In this document: positions 50,787-59,128 of the stretch, piece after piece | Layout of the letters: every line of letters begins with the position of its first letter | How positions within the stretch are numbered: position 1 is the stretch's first letter | From: UBA11403 sp963784615 | GTDB taxonomy: Bacteria; Pseudomonadota; Gammaproteobacteria; Legionellales; Legionellaceae | Direction: 5' to 3' | NCBI GenBank assembly: GCA_963784615.1 | Contig: CAWASG010000001.1 | Span: forward strand, 1,054,001-1,118,000 | DNA length: 64,000 bases | Notes under the pieces: generated by a model | Seen by the model: only the letters and a program-made list of their open reading frames with translations | Told to the model about the DNA's origin: nothing | The model's database searches: none | Made by a program: the position numbers and the translations under genes

Positions 50787-51035
50787 ATGATTGAATTTCC
50801 TTGTGACTTTCCCATTAAAATCATTTTCAAAAACGAGCCAGGAGCACAGGATGAGCTGCTGGCAATCGTTCGTCGACATCATCCTGAGTTGGCGGATAGC
50901 GCGTTTGTCTTTCAACCCAGTCAAAATGGAAATTTTGTATCCATAACAGCTGTTGTGCACGCCCAAAATCAAGCATCGTTAGATTTACTGTATCGCGAAC
51001 TGACTCAAAACACTCACATCAAGATGGTTCTATAA
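50787..51035 (+). CDS. ybeD: YbeD/DUF493 family protein
   Basis: 82 residues from ATG 50787; a GTG at 50778 is possible. MIEFPCDFPIKIIFK start and an ACT-like fold typical of YbeD. Its function is unclear, but the gene is very often between dacA and lipB, as here. Confidence 0.88.
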   Translation: MIEFPCDFPIKIIFKNEPGAQDELLAIVRRHHPELADSAFVFQPSQNGNFVSITAVVHAQNQASLDLLYRELTQNTHIKMVL

Positions 51036-51036
51036 A

Positions 51037-51648
51037 ATGCTGACCATTCGCACTTTAGGTCTTCAAGATTACTCTACGGTCTGGGAAGCTATGAAGCAGT
51101 TCACCATCGATCGGAACGAAACCACACCAGACGAGATTTGGGTGCTCGAACATCATCCCGTATACACGCAGGGGCAAGCCGGCAAGCCTGAGCATGTTCT
51201 CAACCCGCGGGGCCTTTCGATTGTACAATCCGATCGCGGTGGACAAGTGACGTATCACGGCCCAGGTCAGCTGGTTATATATACCCTTCTTGATATTGAA
51301 CGACTGAAAATGGGTGTACGGACACTGGTCTCCCATTTAGAGCAAACGCTTATCGCACTTCTTCAACATTATCATATTCAAGCAAGCATCCAATGCGGCG
51401 CGCCCGGCGTCTATGTTGATGGCAAAAAAATCGCATCAATTGGCTTACGCGTTAAAAACGGCCGAACCTATCATGGTATTGCATTAAACGTTAACATGGA
51501 TCTGGAACCGTTTGATGGGATTAATCCCTGCGGTTATAAGGAGCTCAAGATGACCCAGATCAGTGACTTTATAGATGACATTTCTATGGATGAGATATCA
51601 CAACAATTTATTCAAACGTTTTTACCTGCCGTAGGACAAGAACTGTAA
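51037..51648 (+). CDS. lipB: Octanoyltransferase LipB
   Basis: 203 residues. It moves octanoate from ACP to lipoyl domains, the step before LipA. Seen: DRGGQVTYHGPGQLV, catalytic Lys in GKKIASIGLRV and catalytic Cys in GINPCGYKEL. It starts 1 base after ybeD; its stop overlaps the next ATG by one base. Confidence 0.96.
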   Translation: MLTIRTLGLQDYSTVWEAMKQFTIDRNETTPDEIWVLEHHPVYTQGQAGKPEHVLNPRGLSIVQSDRGGQVTYHGPGQLVIYTLLDIERLKMGVRTLVSHLEQTLIALLQHYHIQASIQCGAPGVYVDGKKIASIGLRVKNGRTYHGIALNVNMDLEPFDGINPCGYKELKMTQISDFIDDISMDEISQQFIQTFLPAVGQEL

Positions 51649-53651
51649 TGGACTTCTTCTCCGAGTACCTACACCCCATTACCCAGTGGGTCTATTTGCA
51701 CCCGCATTGGGCTTTATTAGCTACCTTTTTAGTATCATTCTGTGAGTCTCTTGCATTTGTTGGCACCATAGTTCCCGGATCGGTCACCATGACAGCCTTT
51801 GGTATCTTAGCTGGCTCAGGCATGATGCGTATTGATTTAACCTTGTTAGCGGCAACACTAGGCGCCATCGCAGGTGACAGCGCAAGCTACAGCATTGGCT
51901 TCGTCTTTAGTGATCGCCTTGTGAACATGTGGCCTTTTAAACGTTATCCGCAATGGCTTCGTTTTGGTCAAGACTATTTTGAGCGCCATGGTGGCAAGAG
52001 TGTATTAATCGGGCGATTTACAGGGCCACTACGATCGATTATTCCCATCATTGCTGGCATGATGCGGATGAATCGCTGGCATTTTTTAGTGGCCAATGTC
52101 ACATCAGCGATTGGATGGGCATTTTTATATATCATGCCAGGCATTTTAATTGGGTCGGCAAGTAGCGAACTTTCTGCGCAGAGTGCCTCAAAGCTATTTG
52201 TCGTTGTGTTATGTTTTCTGGTAATCGTTTGGGCGTTAACATTAGGGGTTAAATGGATTTTCATCCACATTAATCAATGGCTACACATCCATCTCAACTC
52301 GTCTTGGTCACAACTGATGCGTTCTAAGTTGTTTGGCAAATGGGCCCGATTTTTTACCCCGCCTGGTGAAGTTGATCATTATGCTACGGCAACGATGGCT
52401 ATTTTATTCATCGGCTTTTTTGCACTCATGCCACTTTTCTTCTATTCATACACTTATAGTCTGTGGGCGATAGAAATCAATGAAGCCGTTAGGCAATTTT
52501 GTTTAAGCATACGAACGCACGATTTTGATGCTTTTTTTATCGTTGCCCGTCTGGATATCAGCTACCTATCCCTGATTGCATTCGGTGTAGCGATTGTTTG
52601 TTATGCTTTATATCATCGAGACTGGCGCCTGTTAAAATTCTGGTTAAGTCTGTTCATCACATCGACACTGATTGTGATGTTGATGTCTTATACATTGCAA
52701 TCCCCCCTTCCTGTTTATCAACTGTCTGAACTCCCTTTTTTTGCATACCCAACACGTGGACTCACCTTCGCGACGTCATTGTATGGATTTTTAATATTTT
52801 ATATGGCGGCTTTTTATCAGCAAACTGTCAGCATCATACTCAGAATTCTACTATTGATGATTTTGTTTTTTGCCGGGATTGCGTTAGTTTATCTCGGAGA
52901 AGACTGGTTGATGAACGTCTTCATCGCTTATAAAATTGGCTTTACCAACGCCCTGATTCACTGGATGCTGTACCGGCGATGCGGCAAGCCACATTATCGT
53001 TCCTATCTGCCCATCACGCTCTCGATTGTCTTATTGATGATTGCAACGGCGCTATCATCGTTGTTATTTTTTCATGCCATTTCAGGCAGACAACAACCTT
53101 ACACCCAACAATTTGATATCCAATACAATGCATGGTGGAAACAACAACGTCCGTTGTTACCGCTATATAGTATGAATCGTTTTGGAAAAGAAATCGGTTT
53201 AATGAACATTCAATACGTGGGATCGATTCAATCCCTGCAGCAAACACTTGAACAAGCGGGTTGGAAAAAACAACTGGATTCATTTTTCTATTCGTTAATA
53301 TTGCGACTAGGAAACCAAAAATCCTCTGCCGAATTACCGCTCATGGCACAGCTCTATATGAATCAAAAACCATTTCTCATGATGACATATGGCTCATCTC
53401 ATGAGGGGAATGGCTTGATTGTTCGCTTTTGGCGTTCAAATTATCACGTTCACAATCAAAATAAAACCATCTGGATCGGCAGCATTCAAACACAAACCAA
53501 GACCGAATTGAAACAACCATCTGATTTAATAAACCATTTAAAATCGGCATTAAGACCATATAAAACTAAAACCATGATTATTAATCCTAAAAAAACGAGA
53601 CCTGCTACTGCAACATCGACTATTTTATTGCTGATTAAGGACAACGAATAA
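51648..53651 (+). CDS. DedA-PAP2-LssY fusion protein with degenerate PAP2 site
   Basis: 667 residues. N-terminal DedA/SNARE-associated domain (residues 1-210: FVGTIVPGSVTMTAFGILAG, GDSASYSIGF, GRFTGPLRSIIPIIAGMMRM), a middle PAP2-like membrane domain, and an LssY-like C-terminal soluble domain (about 515-640). The PAP2 catalytic residues appear lost: the PSGH position reads PTRG, and the HxxxD position reads LGEDWLMN where active relatives have H and D. DedA proteins transport undecaprenyl phosphate or other lipids. It is translationally coupled to lipB. Similar fusions (LssY) are found in Legionella. Confidence 0.8.
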   Translation: MDFFSEYLHPITQWVYLHPHWALLATFLVSFCESLAFVGTIVPGSVTMTAFGILAGSGMMRIDLTLLAATLGAIAGDSASYSIGFVFSDRLVNMWPFKRYPQWLRFGQDYFERHGGKSVLIGRFTGPLRSIIPIIAGMMRMNRWHFLVANVTSAIGWAFLYIMPGILIGSASSELSAQSASKLFVVVLCFLVIVWALTLGVKWIFIHINQWLHIHLNSSWSQLMRSKLFGKWARFFTPPGEVDHYATATMAILFIGFFALMPLFFYSYTYSLWAIEINEAVRQFCLSIRTHDFDAFFIVARLDISYLSLIAFGVAIVCYALYHRDWRLLKFWLSLFITSTLIVMLMSYTLQSPLPVYQLSELPFFAYPTRGLTFATSLYGFLIFYMAAFYQQTVSIILRILLLMILFFAGIALVYLGEDWLMNVFIAYKIGFTNALIHWMLYRRCGKPHYRSYLPITLSIVLLMIATALSSLLFFHAISGRQQPYTQQFDIQYNAWWKQQRPLLPLYSMNRFGKEIGLMNIQYVGSIQSLQQTLEQAGWKKQLDSFFYSLILRLGNQKSSAELPLMAQLYMNQKPFLMMTYGSSHEGNGLIVRFWRSNYHVHNQNKTIWIGSIQTQTKTELKQPSDLINHLKSALRPYKTKTMIINPKKTRPATATSTILLLIKDNE

Positions 53652-53727
53652 CTGTTGTAATGATTAAGCTGATTACGCATACCCAAGGTATCGTCCTGAG
53701 TCGATCCTTGGTTACGCTATGCTTCAT

Positions 53728-53868
53728 TGCCATTAAGTTAAGGGAAATAATCGGACGTAGGTTGGGTTGAGCGAGAGCGAAGCCCAACAAAATTGTCATG
53801 TTGGGCTTCGCTCTCGCTCAACCCAACCTACGCGTACATCAATCATTTTTTCCTTAACTTAATGGCAG
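53728..53868. repeat. Composite palindromic element with family A core (copy 6)
   Basis: Outer arms TTGCCATTAAGTTAAGGG (53728-53744) and CCTTAACTTAATGGCA (53852-53867) enclose the near-perfect hairpin 53755-53833. The segment CGCGTACATCAATCATTTT on the right matches, inverted, the left interval of the element at 46877. It fills much of the 352-bp gap before the next gene; the rest is AT-rich promoter sequence. Confidence 0.88.
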
Positions 53869-54003
53869 TGACGCAATGCTGTCCGAATTTCATCATGTGC
53901 TGAATAGTTACCCTACTTTTTTATGTATCGATCATTTTATTTGCCATCCGATTTAAATTTGTGTAAAATATAAGGACTTGTCATCATCAATAAGGATTGA
54001 TTC

Positions 54004-54387
54004 ATGAAAATAACGATAAAAGCGGTATTATGTTTACTTGTTAGTTTCTTTTGCACATCAAGTTTTAGTACAACCACCCACAGTTTTGCATCTGGCGTCG
54101 CCATGGAAGCTGAGCTTCAGCCTAATGAACCTGAAGTTTTTTATAACTTCTTGCTATGGAAAGTAAAAGGCTCTTGCGAAGTTGTCAGTGAAACTCCAGA
54201 TAATCCTATATCCTTCCATATGATCACCAATAAAGGCACATTAAATGGTGTTGAGTTTTCCCCAGGTGAATCACTATTTCTAGTCGCTCAACCCGGACAA
54301 CGGTTTGAATTGATTGCAGAGCCACGAGCTAAAGTGGAAGTGCTTAATCTTGGAACGCAAATGATTAAAATTAAGTGTTCTTCTTAA
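54004..54387 (+). CDS. Small secreted protein of unknown function
   Basis: 127 residues with a clear signal peptide (about 1-22, cleavage near FSTTT). The mature part is predicted beta-rich and has two Cys (GSCEVVS and IKIKCSS), which could form one disulfide. No domain recognised. It is a single gene flanked on both sides by family A palindromes. AAGGA ribosome site 7 bases before ATG. Confidence 0.7.
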   Translation: MKITIKAVLCLLVSFFCTSSFSTTTHSFASGVAMEAELQPNEPEVFYNFLLWKVKGSCEVVSETPDNPISFHMITNKGTLNGVEFSPGESLFLVAQPGQRFELIAEPRAKVEVLNLGTQMIKIKCSS

Positions 54388-54396
54388 GATTCATAT

Positions 54397-54482
54397 TGTA
54401 GGTTGGGTTGAGGCGGATTCGCCGAAGCCCAACATGGATGGTTTTGTTGGGCTTCGGCGAACCCGCCTCAACCCAACCTACA
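54397..54482. repeat. Palindromic repeat family A, variant (copy 7)
   Basis: 86-bp hairpin TGTAGGTTGGGTTGAGGCGG with its complement at the far end; central GCCGAAGCCCAACAT as in copy 4. It lies between convergent genes (small secreted protein and L,D-transpeptidase). Confidence 0.9.
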
Positions 54483-54498
54483 CTTAACCTACAAACAA

Positions 54499-55059
54499 TT
54501 AACTATACGGCTTCACAATCACCGTTGTACCAATATCTACGAAATTCTCGTTTAACCATTGTGCCGCACTCGGCAACACCCGAATACACCCATGGCTCAC
54601 GTTAGCATCTGGTACTTCATAAGCCGCGTGAATCGAATAGCCTCCATGGAAATGCATGCAATAGGGCATTTTCGCACCACCATGCGTTTCGACAGGATAA
54701 ATGCTCGATGTGCATTCTGGGCCTTTTTTAGAGTAAACACGATACGTTCCAGTCACAGTCCGACAGGGTTTGCCGACATCTTCGCAAAATGCCTGTCCAC
54801 CAGAAGCGCGCCCCGTTTTAACCCGGTTGCCTTCTGAATCATAGGCAGCCCAAGCCGTTGCTTTAGGATCAAATACAAACACTTTTCGACCGGTTGCTGG
54901 ACGACTCGCTGGGAAAACGTAAGCCCCCTTATTGTCTGAACTATAATGCGCAGTATAATGAGTGTACCCCGCATCATCCACGATCGGTACTGATCGATCC
55001 ATCGAACCGCATGCAGCCATCAATCCAAACAGTGGAACCGTTATCAGTTGCTTCTTCAT
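54499..55059 (-). CDS. L,D-transpeptidase (YkuD family) lipoprotein
   Basis: 186 residues. Lipobox LMAACGS (Cys about residue 17) predicts lipidation. The YkuD domain ends SIHAAYEVPDANVSHGCIRV with the catalytic Cys. It is homologous to 47144-47866 through the catalytic domain (AWAAYDSEGN, PCRTVTGTYRVY, ECTSSIYPVETHGG, MPYCMHF) but lacks the LysM-like region. Conserved extra Cys again suggest disulfides. Confidence 0.87.
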   Translation of the reverse strand: MKKQLITVPLFGLMAACGSMDRSVPIVDDAGYTHYTAHYSSDNKGAYVFPASRPATGRKVFVFDPKATAWAAYDSEGNRVKTGRASGGQAFCEDVGKPCRTVTGTYRVYSKKGPECTSSIYPVETHGGAKMPYCMHFHGGYSIHAAYEVPDANVSHGCIRVLPSAAQWLNENFVDIGTTVIVKPYS

Positions 55060-55128
55060 GATTGTTTCCTCCTTTTCTTACTTTATCGGAAGAATTATGA
55101 ATAAGTTTAGGGTTTTTTATGAAATATT

Positions 55129-55536
55129 TTATCTTAGTGGTTTTTTTATGGTCTTTACTGTTGATTCTACAGGCTTAAGTGGCTCTGGAAGCAGAGCAAG
55201 AATAGATAAAATTAACTGCTCATCACTACATTCAAAACAACCTCCGCGTGCTGGCATGGCGTTTATACCTTCGCTGGTATGTTTAAATAAAACAGACATC
55301 TGTTGTTTTAAGCGTGGCGCCCAATCCGCAGTTACCCCTATTCGGGGGGCACCTAGAGGTATAAGCGGCCTTTGTGCATGGCAGTTAATACAGAAATGCT
55401 GAACAATTTGCTTACCCTCGTCTTTTGAGCCGGCGATCTGCTTTAAAAATTCTTGCGGGTGATGGGAGGCTGCAAAAATGGGTTGCGTGAATGTTACTAG
55501 GAAAGCAGTGGCTAGTATCATTACTTTTGACAGCAT
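55129..55536 (-). CDS. Cytochrome c5-like protein
   Basis: 135 residues from ATG 55536 (MLSKVMILATAF). The open frame runs further upstream, but that part is repeat DNA and not protein-like; ATG 55557 is a near alternative. Signal peptide to about residue 23, heme motif FCINCH (Cys49, Cys52, His53), axial Met94 in NAMPARGG, and the c5-specific pair CFEC (Cys100, Cys103). A periplasmic electron carrier, single gene downstream of recJ. Confidence 0.85.
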   Translation of the reverse strand: MLSKVMILATAFLVTFTQPIFAASHHPQEFLKQIAGSKDEGKQIVQHFCINCHAQRPLIPLGAPRIGVTADWAPRLKQQMSVLFKHTSEGINAMPARGGCFECSDEQLILSILALLPEPLKPVESTVKTIKKPLR

Positions 55537-55613
55537 TTTGGAAGAACCCGAATACATCGTTGCGAGTGTCTTCAGTACTTTCGGTACAAACATCCCCAAT
55601 GAACTTGCAGGTC

Positions 55614-55689
55614 GCGTCGTTGCGAGGCACGATGCAATCCAGGGTTCGAAGCTTTGTTCTCTGGATTGCTTCGTGCCTCGCAACGACGC
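55614..55689. repeat. Palindromic repeat, CGTCGTTGCGAG family, copy 1
   Basis: GCGTCGTTGCGAGGCACGAT, CAATCCAG and their complements form a 76-bp hairpin with loop around GGTTCGAAGCTTTG. Part of a cluster between the cytochrome gene and recJ. Confidence 0.88.
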
Positions 55690-55710
55690 CTGATACAGCA
55701 TTGCACATAT

Positions 55711-55770
55711 TGTGAATTTCATTGGGAGGCAAGATGCAACCCAACCATTCAACTCCCAATGAACTTCACA
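55711..55770. repeat. Inverted repeat between the two TTGCGAG palindromes
   Basis: TGTGAATTTCATTGGGAG (55711-55728) and CTCCCAATGAACTTCACA (55753-55770) pair at 17 of 18 positions. Confidence 0.7.
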
Positions 55771-55790
55771 ATTTGTATAAAAAAGACCAG

Positions 55791-55876
55791 GTTCCGTCGT
55801 TGCGAGCGAAGCGCGGCAATCCAGAGTACCGTGCTCTGAACTCTGGATTGCCGCGCTTCGCTCGCAACGACGGAAC
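55791..55876. repeat. Palindromic repeat, CGTCGTTGCGAG family, copy 2
   Basis: GTTCCGTCGTTGCGAGCGAA, then GCGCGGCAATCCAGAG, and the complement; an 86-bp hairpin just after the recJ stop. The core TTGCGAG...GCAATCCAG matches copy 1. Confidence 0.9.
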
Positions 55877-55892
55877 CGGAAGTATCTGACTA

Positions 55893-57638
55893 TCATGTAC
55901 AGTCTTCCACTGCCTTCATATTCACAATCATCAATTGTAATTTCGTTCGTCCATTAAACGTATTGATATCCAAACGATACGCTGCATGAATCTTCCGCGC
56001 TCGATGATTAGGCCATGCCTTTAAATCGACCTGAAAGGCAATCGCATCAAAACAGTCTCCTCCATCGGCATGAGAGAGCGTCATTTTTAAGTGATGCTGA
56101 CCAACAAGACGCTGATCAAGAACTTCAAAATAATTATCAAACAATGGCTCAGGAAATTGCTGACCCCATGGGCCAGAGTCTTGAATCAGCTTGGCGAGCT
56201 CGAGACTTAACTCGGCCGGTGCAAGCGCACCATCACTCAAAATTTCACCCTCACAACAAGACAGATCAATGTGTTGACTAACCTCTTGAAGAAAGGCTTC
56301 CCGAAATGCCTCAAGCGATTCAGGCTTCAACGTCAATCCCGCTGCCATCGCATGCCCGCCAAATTTTACGATTAAACCAGGGTGCGTTCGATCCACATTG
56401 GCGAGCACATCACGGATGTTTAAGCCTGGAATCGAGCGGGCAGATCCCTTCATTTCCTCCGAACTCACTTGTGAAAAAGCGATCACAGGACGATGAAATT
56501 TTTCTTTTAAACGACCAGCAAGAATACCAATCACACCCTGATGCCAGGAGACATCAAATAAGCACAACGCAATCGGCAACGGTCCATCCGTTGAATCCAC
56601 TCGAACGGTTAACTTTTCAACGTCTTGCATGGCTTGCACTTTCATTTCCGTTTCGATCTTACGTCGCTCAATGTTGAGCTCATCCAATTGTTTGGCAAAT
56701 GAACGGGCATTATCGTCGTTATCACACAGAAGACAGTTGATACCGAGCGCCATATCATCTAAACGACCCGCCGCATTTAGCCGTGGCGCAATCGCAAAAC
56801 CTAAATCACTTTCTTTCAAAAGAGGGGCCTTCCGACCGGCAATATCAATTAGAGCGCGAATGCCTGGACGACAGTAGCCCTGACGTATGCGTGCCAAACC
56901 TTGTTTTACCATGATTCGATTATTTTGATCTAAGCCCACGACATCCGCGACAGTACCTAACGCCACTAAATCTAAAAAAGAAGCCATATTAGGCTCAGCA
57001 ATCCCTTCGGAGAGAAACCAACCGCTGTTGGATAACGCTCGCCTAAGCGCTAGCATCACGTAAAATATAACCCCTACACCGGCGATTGATTTACTTTTAA
57101 AGGTATCACCGACTTGGTTAGGATTCACAATAGCGCACGCATTCGGTAATGTGTCTGCCGGCAAATGGTGATCGGTAACCACCACGTCGATGCCGAGCTC
57201 ATTGGCACGATCGACGCCTTCAATGCTCGATATACCATTATCAACTGTTATAATTAAATCAGGATTCCATCGTTTAGCGACATCGACAATCGGCGGCGTT
57301 AGCCCATATCCAAACTCAAATCGATTAGGCACTAAAAATTCAACATGTAAGGCGCCCATTGTACGGAGCGCAGAAACAGCCAGAGCGCTCGAAGTAGCGC
57401 CGTCTGCATCAAAATCACCGATAATCAAAATGCGTTGCTGTGCCCGCATTGCGCTTTCCAACCGCGCACTGGCTTGTTCGATCCCCATTAATGAATCAAA
57501 AGGTAATAAGGACGGTAGTCGATTGTCCAGCTCTTCAATACGTTCTATTCCTCGCGTCATAAAGATACGATCCAATACGGCGGACGCGGTGTTTAAAGGC
57601 GTTGCGTTGGACGGAAGTTGACGTTGTTTAATGTGCAT
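55893..57638 (-). CDS. recJ: Single-stranded-DNA exonuclease RecJ
   Basis: 581 residues. DHH-family motifs: IIGDFDADGATSSAL, VVTDHHLP and GGHAMAAGL, plus the OB-like C-terminal domain. It degrades 5' single strands in RecF recombination and mismatch repair. It lies 9 bases after the upstream PGM-like gene and is probably co-transcribed. Confidence 0.97.
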   Translation of the reverse strand: MHIKQRQLPSNATPLNTASAVLDRIFMTRGIERIEELDNRLPSLLPFDSLMGIEQASARLESAMRAQQRILIIGDFDADGATSSALAVSALRTMGALHVEFLVPNRFEFGYGLTPPIVDVAKRWNPDLIITVDNGISSIEGVDRANELGIDVVVTDHHLPADTLPNACAIVNPNQVGDTFKSKSIAGVGVIFYVMLALRRALSNSGWFLSEGIAEPNMASFLDLVALGTVADVVGLDQNNRIMVKQGLARIRQGYCRPGIRALIDIAGRKAPLLKESDLGFAIAPRLNAAGRLDDMALGINCLLCDNDDNARSFAKQLDELNIERRKIETEMKVQAMQDVEKLTVRVDSTDGPLPIALCLFDVSWHQGVIGILAGRLKEKFHRPVIAFSQVSSEEMKGSARSIPGLNIRDVLANVDRTHPGLIVKFGGHAMAAGLTLKPESLEAFREAFLQEVSQHIDLSCCEGEILSDGALAPAELSLELAKLIQDSGPWGQQFPEPLFDNYFEVLDQRLVGQHHLKMTLSHADGGDCFDAIAFQVDLKAWPNHRARKIHAAYRLDINTFNGRTKLQLMIVNMKAVEDCT

Positions 57639-57647
57639 TACAGTTCC

Positions 57648-58451
57648 TTAGGAAAGTGAGCTGAAAATCTTTGTAAACCAAGACGATTTTTTTGTGTGAT
57701 AGGCTAGATTATTCCAATACCAATTCACAGCGTATGGCTTCAATTGAGTGCTTAATATCTCATGTTCTTCGAGAGTGAGGGAATCAAACCAAAGCAGTGT
57801 ATTCTTCGTATCCTCTCGTCCACCTAACTGGGTCTTGTTGGATAATAGACGGGCCATTTCAAATTGATTGAGATGATTAACCCAAATTGGCCGATGAGAA
57901 GGTGCTTTTAATTGCCCGCCGCCCCAAATCCAAACGCCGTTAATCATAGACGAATGACTGATGCGCTGGGCAAACAACATTTGCACTTCGGTCAGAAACC
58001 GTTGCCAAGATAACGTACTGTCTAATTGCTGAATGTGGGCGAACATGGACTGATGAATCAAGGCATCTGGCGGTAATGCAGTAATAGCCGGCTTATCATC
58101 ACACTGTAATAACCATGTATACCGGTCATGATAATGCACCTGCATCCCCTCTTCTGCGGCAAACGTTGAAAATACATCAAACGCCGCACGAGCTTGCGCA
58201 TCACTGCAATTTAACGCACCATCACAGGCCATTAACATGACATCATTATGCGTCGCCTGCCAATGGATGGGCGTCACAACAAGCCATCTCCCTTCAAGCT
58301 GATGATATAACCGTAACCAATCGGCAACTGGATATTCGTTTTCTCCATAGCCCAGGCACGTCAGAATATTAAGGTATGCATGACTATGACCCTTGATCAA
58401 CTGTTTTGGTTTCAGCGATGAAGGGCAATCAGAGTGAACAACTACATCCAT
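57648..58451 (-). CDS. Phosphoglycerate-mutase-like conserved protein
   Basis: 267 residues. The motif MINGVWIWGGGQLKAP and the overall layout recall the uncharacterised cofactor-independent phosphoglycerate mutase-related family (COG4255 type) seen next to recJ in gammaproteobacteria. No signal peptide or membrane segment. Activity is unknown; the family call is from memory of the motif and is moderate. Confidence 0.55.
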   Translation of the reverse strand: MDVVVHSDCPSSLKPKQLIKGHSHAYLNILTCLGYGENEYPVADWLRLYHQLEGRWLVVTPIHWQATHNDVMLMACDGALNCSDAQARAAFDVFSTFAAEEGMQVHYHDRYTWLLQCDDKPAITALPPDALIHQSMFAHIQQLDSTLSWQRFLTEVQMLFAQRISHSSMINGVWIWGGGQLKAPSHRPIWVNHLNQFEMARLLSNKTQLGGREDTKNTLLWFDSLTLEEHEILSTQLKPYAVNWYWNNLAYHTKKSSWFTKIFSSLS

Positions 58452-58494
58452 AAATACCTGCGTCTGTTGTGGAGTTTAAATTGCGGTGTTTTCA

Positions 58495-58547
58495 TCTACC
58501 CTCATCCGCCCTGTCGGGCACCTTCTCCAGTCAACGGGAGAAGGCAT
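58495..58547. repeat. Short repeat of the CCCTCATCCGCCCTGTCGGGCA type
   Basis: Contains GCCCTGTCGGGC and the inverted pair CTTCTCC / GGAGAAG around AGTCAACG. This kind of intergenic sequence is common in proteobacteria. It sits in the divergent gap before the Mth938-domain gene. Confidence 0.5.
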
Positions 58548-58685
58548 GCCACCTGCCAGTTCATTTATTACGGCGAGAATTGCTGGCCAAAATATAATTT
58601 TCTTGATTTCATCGGAGGGTTAAGGCAGACTCATATTCATCGTACCCCGCTAATTAAACCCAAAGTATCACACGAACAGAGTATT

Positions 58686-59060
58686 ATGCAGATCCAGATT
58701 GATTCACGCAACCCAAACAGCATCATATCTTATAATGAGTCACAACTCATGATTAACGATGTGATATACAACAACAGTTTGATTGTTTCTGCACATGACA
58801 TTCTCACGCCCTGGCCGATTCATTCACTACAAGAACTAACTGAAGCCAGCCTGATGCCCATGATCCAACACAGCCCTGAGCTCATTTTAATCGGGCACCC
58901 GCATCTAGGGCAACAACCGCCTATAGCGATCCAGGAGTGGTTATCCAAGCAACGCATTGGTTTGGAGTGCATGCAAATCGGTGCCGCCTGCCGGACGTTC
59001 AATTTGTTATTATCTGAAGGCAGATCGTGTGTAGCGGGATTTATTTTTAACCAACCCTGA
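58686..59060 (+). CDS. Mth938-like domain protein (DUF498)
   Basis: 124 residues from ATG 58686, where similarity to the family starts (MQIQIDSRNPNSIISYNESQ); the open frame upstream is repeat and non-coding DNA. Family features: NSLIVSAHDI, ELILIGHPHLGQQPP, QRIGLECMQIGAACRTFNLLLSEGR. Relatives include Xcc1710 and mitochondrial NDUFAF3. Function in bacteria is unclear. Confidence 0.8.
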   Translation: MQIQIDSRNPNSIISYNESQLMINDVIYNNSLIVSAHDILTPWPIHSLQELTEASLMPMIQHSPELILIGHPHLGQQPPIAIQEWLSKQRIGLECMQIGAACRTFNLLLSEGRSCVAGFIFNQP

Positions 59061-59128
59061 AAAACGTGACAAACTTGCAATGACGGGCTAGTATTAAATA
59101 TTGACAGACCTAAACGAAAGGACTCCGA

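Noticed and set aside
55537..55896. 120-residue N-terminal extension of the cytochrome c5
   Set aside because: It consists of palindromic repeats; the signal peptide begins at ATG 55536.
58434..58685. Extended start of the Mth938-domain protein
   Set aside because: It covers a known type of intergenic repeat and non-coding sequence; family similarity begins at 58686.
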